Origin: CAZEER01 sp964511215
GTDB taxonomy: Bacteria > Fidelibacterota > Marinisomatia > Marinisomatales > UBA1611
DNA: 36,133 nucleotides
NCBI GenBank assembly: GCA_964511215.1
Contig: CAZEER010000017.1
Span: 1 to 36,133 of the forward strand
Direction: 5' to 3'
Shown: piece after piece, positions 33,687 to 36,133 of the stretch
How the letters are laid out: the number at the start of each line of letters is the position of its first letter
Position numbering within the stretch: the first letter of the stretch is position 1
Position numbers and translations under genes: made by a program
Notes under the pieces: model-generated
Database searches by the model: none
Seen by the model: the letters and a program-made list of their open reading frames with translations, nothing else
What the model was told of the DNA's origin: nothing

Positions 33687-35405
33687 CTAATTCTTCTCTC
33701 TCAGGGTATTTAATACATTTAAGATCAAGACTGTTTGATATAATGCAGCAATAGTTTCTTTAGCAACATACCATTCATTATATTCTAACATATCTGGGAT
33801 GAAAATTATATCGCCGTTTTCCAAATTTTGATTTGTTTTTAATTTCATTCTTTGACCAGTAGTCGATTTAATTAGGAATCTTTTCCTACTTGCATTCTTA
33901 GAAATGCCACCTGCCAATTCAATATAATCTTTTGAATTATATTCTATAAAAAATGGATATCTCCCTGGCGATTTCACAGCACCAATAATTTCTACATATG
34001 GGAAAAATTGAGGTATATATATTATATCTCCATTTGTTAAAAGTTGATGCATATTTTTGGTATTGCCTAAGGTTGTTTCCAAGGATCCTTTCTGAGTTCT
34101 TATTCTTGCTTTTACATAGGCTTTTTCTTCTATTGTTCGTTGCGTTTCTTCTTTTAATAAAATCCGCTCTAATTCGCGATCAGGAATTTTTGCGATCACA
34201 TTATTATTTAAATATATTTTTGAAGAATCTGCATTAGGTAGTATTCCGCCAGCTTCATTAATAATATCATTTATTGTTGTCTTTCCTGAAATTATGGGAT
34301 AGTTGCCAGGGTACTTTATTTCTCCAATTATTTCTACAATTGTGTGTGTGTTTTTATTATCAAAATATGGAACCATAATATGATCATCCGGAAATAATTT
34401 TGAATTTTTTGCTTTTTCAATATTTAGGGAAAATGTTTCTGAATTCTGTATTGACTTAGATCTTGTAACCCGTATTTCACCTATTTTTTTATCCATATAT
34501 AATCCTCCAGCAATCATAATAGCATCGATTATATTATCATTATTGCGGAACTCATACTTTCCAGGTTTTTGAACACCACCTTGCACAGTGATAAAACGGT
34601 TCTTATATGGTATATTTATAATATCTTTCTGCATTAAATATGGATTATGCTCAACATTTCCCGTGATTTTAAATTTGACTAGATCGACATCAATTGTATC
34701 ATTATTTCTGAGTATTAAAATATTTCTTTTTGATAATCGATCAATATCATTATCAAATTCAGTATCCATCCCTAATTTCCTTTGATAGAAATCGTCTACT
34801 GCTATTCTAGATCTCATTCCAAATGTTTCTGAATATGGAGTATCATTAGATTCTTTAAATGCATCTTTATTTTTTTGATTATGATTAGAAATGATTTGGT
34901 CAAATAAATCAGAAACTCTTGTCATTGGTGTGACTATGAAATATCCAGCATTACTAAACGGTCCTGTAACTAATACTCTGAATTGACGAATACCTTCTAA
35001 TTCTACATTAATTTTAACATTTTTATTCCAGGTTTTTATTACTCGTTTAATTTCATTCTTTAATTTAATTAAAGTCATATCTTTGCAATTTATTATACCA
35101 GCGGATGGAATTAGTAAATTTCCAGCAGGGGAGATAATTAAATTATGGTCAAAAGTCTCATTACTAGAAATAATATTAATATGCAATTGATCGCCCGGGC
35201 CAACATGGTATTTTTCAGAGTTAACTGCCTCATCAATTACAAATTGGTCATTGTTTTTATTTGACTTTGTAATTGATGTTTTATTATTACTTAGTTTTGC
35301 AGCTTGTCTTTGTGCGATTCTTATACTATTCAAATCCAAGGTTTGTGATACAGCGAGAGCATTGATGTAAAATATAATTGCAATGATTTTAATTGAATTC
35401 TTCAT
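33687..35405 (-). CDS. Wza-like polysaccharide export protein with SLBB repeats
   Basis: 572 residues. A signal peptide (about 1-20, cleavage near AVSQ) has no lipobox cysteine, unlike E. coli Wza. The Poly_export domain begins at YHVGPGDQLHINI (66-78). SLBB-type domains follow at about 142-265 (with a long insert), 272-350 ('VQGGVQKPGKYEF'), 357-468 ('IIGEIKYPGNYPI') and 471-537 ('IIGAVKSPGRYPF'). The last 25 residues can form an amphipathic helix ('WYVAKETIAALYQTVLILNVL'), at the place where Wza uses a helix to cross the outer membrane. It probably forms the periplasmic/outer-membrane export channel. It is the first gene of the minus-strand polysaccharide operon. Confidence 0.9.
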   Translation of the reverse strand: MKNSIKIIAIIFYINALAVSQTLDLNSIRIAQRQAAKLSNNKTSITKSNKNNDQFVIDEAVNSEKYHVGPGDQLHINIISSNETFDHNLIISPAGNLLIPSAGIINCKDMTLIKLKNEIKRVIKTWNKNVKINVELEGIRQFRVLVTGPFSNAGYFIVTPMTRVSDLFDQIISNHNQKNKDAFKESNDTPYSETFGMRSRIAVDDFYQRKLGMDTEFDNDIDRLSKRNILILRNNDTIDVDLVKFKITGNVEHNPYLMQKDIINIPYKNRFITVQGGVQKPGKYEFRNNDNIIDAIMIAGGLYMDKKIGEIRVTRSKSIQNSETFSLNIEKAKNSKLFPDDHIMVPYFDNKNTHTIVEIIGEIKYPGNYPIISGKTTINDIINEAGGILPNADSSKIYLNNNVIAKIPDRELERILLKEETQRTIEEKAYVKARIRTQKGSLETTLGNTKNMHQLLTNGDIIYIPQFFPYVEIIGAVKSPGRYPFFIEYNSKDYIELAGGISKNASRKRFLIKSTTGQRMKLKTNQNLENGDIIFIPDMLEYNEWYVAKETIAALYQTVLILNVLNTLREKN

Positions 35406-35675
35406 ATTGAGATTATGATTCGATACTATATAGGTTAGGGTACAAGGAATACCTATTATTGAAACGAATAATTTATTTTTGCCTTTTTATGTTAAACTGG
35501 GCGCAGTTTATTTCAATAGTTTTCCTTGTGTAAGTAATATAATTTATTCTTGATAATTAAATAATCCAAATGATATCCTGCCCGGGCAAAGCCCATTCAA
35601 TTATGAATTGTCTATAATTTTAGCAATGCACAAATAATACAAATAGATTTCACTATTGAAACAAAGGGGAAATTA
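35406..35675. other. divergent intergenic region between the export operon and serS
   Basis: 270 bases without a gene. It should carry the promoter of the minus-strand polysaccharide operon and that of serS. Plus-strand TATAAT sequences occur at 35538-35543 and 35613-35618, but neither has a good -35 at normal distance. Two adjacent hairpins lie in the serS leader: GGGC-AAA-GCCC (35584-35594) and CAATT-ATG-AATTG just behind it. No T-box consensus was seen. Confidence 0.5.
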
Positions 35676-36133
35676 ATGATTTCAATAAGGAAACTTCGTA
35701 AAGAAAAAGATGCTTTTAAGGATAAGCTGAAGTTAAAAAATGATAAGACTGACTTAGATAATGTACTTTGTTTAGATAAGAAGTTACGTGATTTAAAAAC
35801 TAAATCTAATGAAATGAGGGCTGAAAGAAATAATGCATCTGAGTCTATAGGTGAAGCTAAAAAAGCAGGGAAAGATGTAAAATTTGCTGTTGAAAAAACA
35901 AGAAAATTGGGGGAGCAACTAAAAAAGCTAGAGAGAGAGTTAAATCAACTCCAGATTCAATTAAACAGAATATTATTTAAAATACCAAATCCACCTGATA
36001 CAAGTGTACCTGAGGGGATGGATCAGTCGAATAATGAAGAAATAAGATCTTGGGGACTGAAACCAAAATTTTCGTTTACTCCAAAAACACACTTAGATTT
36101 AGGGGATTCATTGGAATTATTTGATTTTCAACG
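35676..36133 (+). CDS. serS: seryl-tRNA synthetase, 5' part (runs off the window)
   Basis: It charges tRNA-Ser and tRNA-Sec with serine. The frame runs from an ATG preceded by AAAGGGGA to the end of the window, 152 codons. It begins 'MISIRKLRKEKDAFKDKLKL', then shows the long antiparallel coiled-coil arm that grips tRNA-Ser ('LRDLKTKSNEMRAERN', 'IGEAKKAGKDVKFAVEKTRKLGEQLKKLERELNQLQ'). The linker 'LFKIPNPPDTSVPEG' and the beginning of the catalytic domain ('EIRSWGLKPKFSF', 'THLDLGDSLELFDF') match the family strongly. The class II motifs lie beyond the window. Confidence 0.95.
   Translation, partial: MISIRKLRKEKDAFKDKLKLKNDKTDLDNVLCLDKKLRDLKTKSNEMRAERNNASESIGEAKKAGKDVKFAVEKTRKLGEQLKKLERELNQLQIQLNRILFKIPNPPDTSVPEGMDQSNNEEIRSWGLKPKFSFTPKTHLDLGDSLELFDFQ

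Noticed and set aside
35538..35618. sigma70-type promoters for serS from two TATAAT sequences
   Set aside because: In 30 percent GC sequence such hexamers are frequent and neither has a -35 partner at 16-18 bases, so they are only mentioned in the spacer entry.

Overview
The window is an AT-rich bacterial chromosome segment. It is a scaffold with three runs of exactly 100 N, so it probably comes from a metagenome or single-cell assembly. The cell is Gram-negative: an outer-membrane Wzi-like barrel, a second barrel, a surface-type lipoprotein and an SLBB export protein are all encoded. The gene content (DUF3098-like protein, six-repeat ribosomal S1 with a long N-terminal extension, YbbR next to TsaD, large Wzz with separate SLBB export protein) suggests the FCB group. 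A marine lineage such as Marinimicrobia/SAR406 is my best guess. This is inference from gene content; no marker gene was compared.

Layout. (1) 1-3617: partial tRNA-Asp and a small membrane protein on the minus strand, then mltG and pcrA on the plus strand. (2) 3618-7732: an assembly gap with the 3' end of a fur gene beside it, a YhaM-like protein whose HD dyad is replaced, an outer-membrane barrel, and a convergent beta-propeller lipoprotein broken by the second gap. (3) 8044-19154: one long plus-strand run of housekeeping genes with mostly overlapping or nearly touching ends: NlpC/P60, HNH, trpS, scpA, scpB, rluB/rsuA-type, cmk, rpsA, YbbR, tsaD and a vWA membrane protein. (4) 19211-35405: a cell-surface polysaccharide locus. 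(5) 35676 to the end: the 5' part of serS, running off the window.

The polysaccharide locus holds precursor genes (ugd, rfbC, rfbB, rfbA, wecB), a membrane phosphoglycosyl transferase that would start lipid-linked synthesis, a GT4 glycosyltransferase, a DUF354 protein, a Wzx flippase, a Wzy-like polymerase, a Wzz-like chain-length protein, a Wza-like SLBB export protein and a Wzi-like outer-membrane protein. This is a fairly complete Wzx/Wzy-dependent capsule or exopolysaccharide pathway. rfbD, a tyrosine kinase and most of the glycosyltransferases are not in the window. The genes lie in four blocks of alternating direction, with likely promoter regions at 26176-26491 and 35406-35675.

The most unusual items are a Wzz protein with an N-terminal helix-turn-helix domain, a phosphoglycosyl transferase carrying a methyltransferase-like segment, a YhaM-like protein with most HD metal ligands changed, and a membrane-protein gene whose stop codon lies inside tRNA-Asp.
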